NCBI GenBank assembly: GCA_934647145.1 | Contig: CAKUFB010000163.1 | Span: 1 to 6,371, forward strand | DNA from: an uncultured Clostridia bacterium | Lineage (GTDB): Bacteria; Bacillota; Clostridia; Christensenellales; Aristaeellaceae | Reading direction: 5' to 3' | DNA: 6,371 bases | Part shown: positions 5,966-6,371 of the stretch, in pieces | Layout of the letters: the number at the start of each line of letters is the position of its first letter | Position numbering within the stretch: position 1 is the first letter of the stretch | Translations under genes and position numbers: made by a program | Notes under the pieces: generated by a model | The model's database searches: none | The model's input: only the letters and a program-made list of their open reading frames with translations | What the model was told of the DNA's origin: nothing

Positions 5966-6371
5966 ATGAAAGAAATACTTCCGAGCCTGCCGGTACAGTA
6001 TCGGCAGGCCGACCTGCCCGACGCGGGAATGCTCGGGTACATCTATTACGAGTCGTGGATGAGCACGGTGAAGGGACTGCTGCCCGAGCGGTACCTGGAG
6101 CCGTACACGCCCGAGGCGCTGGCCGACGCGATGTATCGCCTGATCGGCACGACCTACGCCGACTACTTCCTGATCGACGTGGACGGCCAGCCGAGCGGCT
6201 TCTGCGCGGCCGACTACCAGGCCGACCCCGAGGCGGGGGAGATCACGCACCTGTTCCTGCTGCCCGCCTATGTGGGCAAGGGCTACGGCGAGGGCGCGCT
6301 GCGCTTCCTGCTTGACCACCTGAAGGGGCGGGGCAAGTCGCGCGCGGCGGTGTGGGTGAACGCGTCGAACG
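5966..6371 (+). CDS. GNAT family N-acetyltransferase, 3' end outside the window
   Basis: The frame is open from ATG 5966 to the window edge, covering 135 residues. GNAT enzymes transfer an acetyl group from acetyl-CoA to an amine on a small molecule or protein. The visible part has an N-terminal receptor-side region (about 10-65), a beta-strand pair around YFLIDVDGQPSGF (67-79), and the acetyl-CoA pyrophosphate-binding motif A in ITHLFLLPAYVGKGYGEGAL (93-112). The usual Q/R at the start of the Q/R-x-x-G-x-G loop is V103 here, while glycines 106 and 108 are kept. Start support is GGAGG (5956-5960), 5 nt upstream; an in-frame ATG at 5954 lacks a good site. It lies 34 nt after ruvB with no terminator or promoter between, so it is probably the last or a later gene of the ruv transcript. 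The substrate cannot be predicted. The missing end probably holds motif B. Confidence 0.88.
   Translation, partial: MKEILPSLPVQYRQADLPDAGMLGYIYYESWMSTVKGLLPERYLEPYTPEALADAMYRLIGTTYADYFLIDVDGQPSGFCAADYQADPEAGEITHLFLLPAYVGKGYGEGALRFLLDHLKGRGKSRAAVWVNASN
5985..6009. repeat. 8-bp inverted repeat at the start of the acetyltransferase gene
   Basis: GCCTGCCG (5985-5992) and CGGCAGGC (6002-6009) are exact reverse complements around a 9-nt spacer, about 20 nt inside the coding region. In mRNA this would form a hairpin shortly after the start codon. It could slow early translation or serve as an operator-like site, but GC-rich coding DNA yields such repeats by chance. Confidence 0.35.

Noticed and set aside
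4777..6042. 421-codon minus-strand frame opposite ruvB
   Set aside because: RuvB is unmistakable on the plus strand. The antisense product is glycine, alanine, valine and histidine rich with no motif, and its end overlaps the acetyltransferase start.

Overview
The window is an ordinary but well-organised stretch of housekeeping DNA from a GC-rich Gram-positive bacterium, most likely a high-GC member of the Clostridia. Three things support this. The order rplS - rbgA - rnhB is the Bacillota arrangement. RbgA (YlqF-type) is a Bacillota-style ribosome assembly GTPase. A full ruvC-ruvA-ruvB set is present, whereas Bacillus lacks RuvC and uses RecU. Strong AGGAGG-like ribosome binding sites and near-consensus sigma-A promoters fit too. 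Genus cannot be settled from the sequence alone.

Region by region: positions 1-60 hold a GC-rich intergenic repeat, probably cut by the window edge. A strong extended -10 promoter (82-110) then drives rplS (ribosomal protein L19) through a structured leader of about 75 nt that may be an L19 autoregulatory leader. rplS ends at a clear intrinsic terminator. Positions 575-820 carry no credible gene but are packed with perfect hairpins, and an 18-nt segment there is an inverted copy of the repeat at the window start. Next come rbgA (50S assembly GTPase) and rnhB (RNase HII), which overlap by 50 nt and end at another intrinsic terminator. A monocistron-like gene with its own near-perfect promoter encodes a cation diffusion facilitator whose metal-site residues (N-D-D-D) point to manganese export. 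A third near-consensus promoter then drives ruvC-ruvA-ruvB, the Holliday junction resolvasome, followed 34 nt later by a GNAT acetyltransferase that runs off the right edge.

The genes fall into three functional blocks: ribosome and RNA/DNA-hybrid maintenance (rplS, rbgA, rnhB), metal homeostasis (CDF), and recombination (ruvCAB) with an acetyltransferase passenger. All genes are on the plus strand. There is no mobile element, CRISPR, tRNA or rRNA, and I see no evidence of a previously undescribed multi-gene system. The parts most worth a second look are non-coding: the hairpin-dense intergenic repeat, the rplS leader, and the duplicated C-terminal domain of the CDF transporter.
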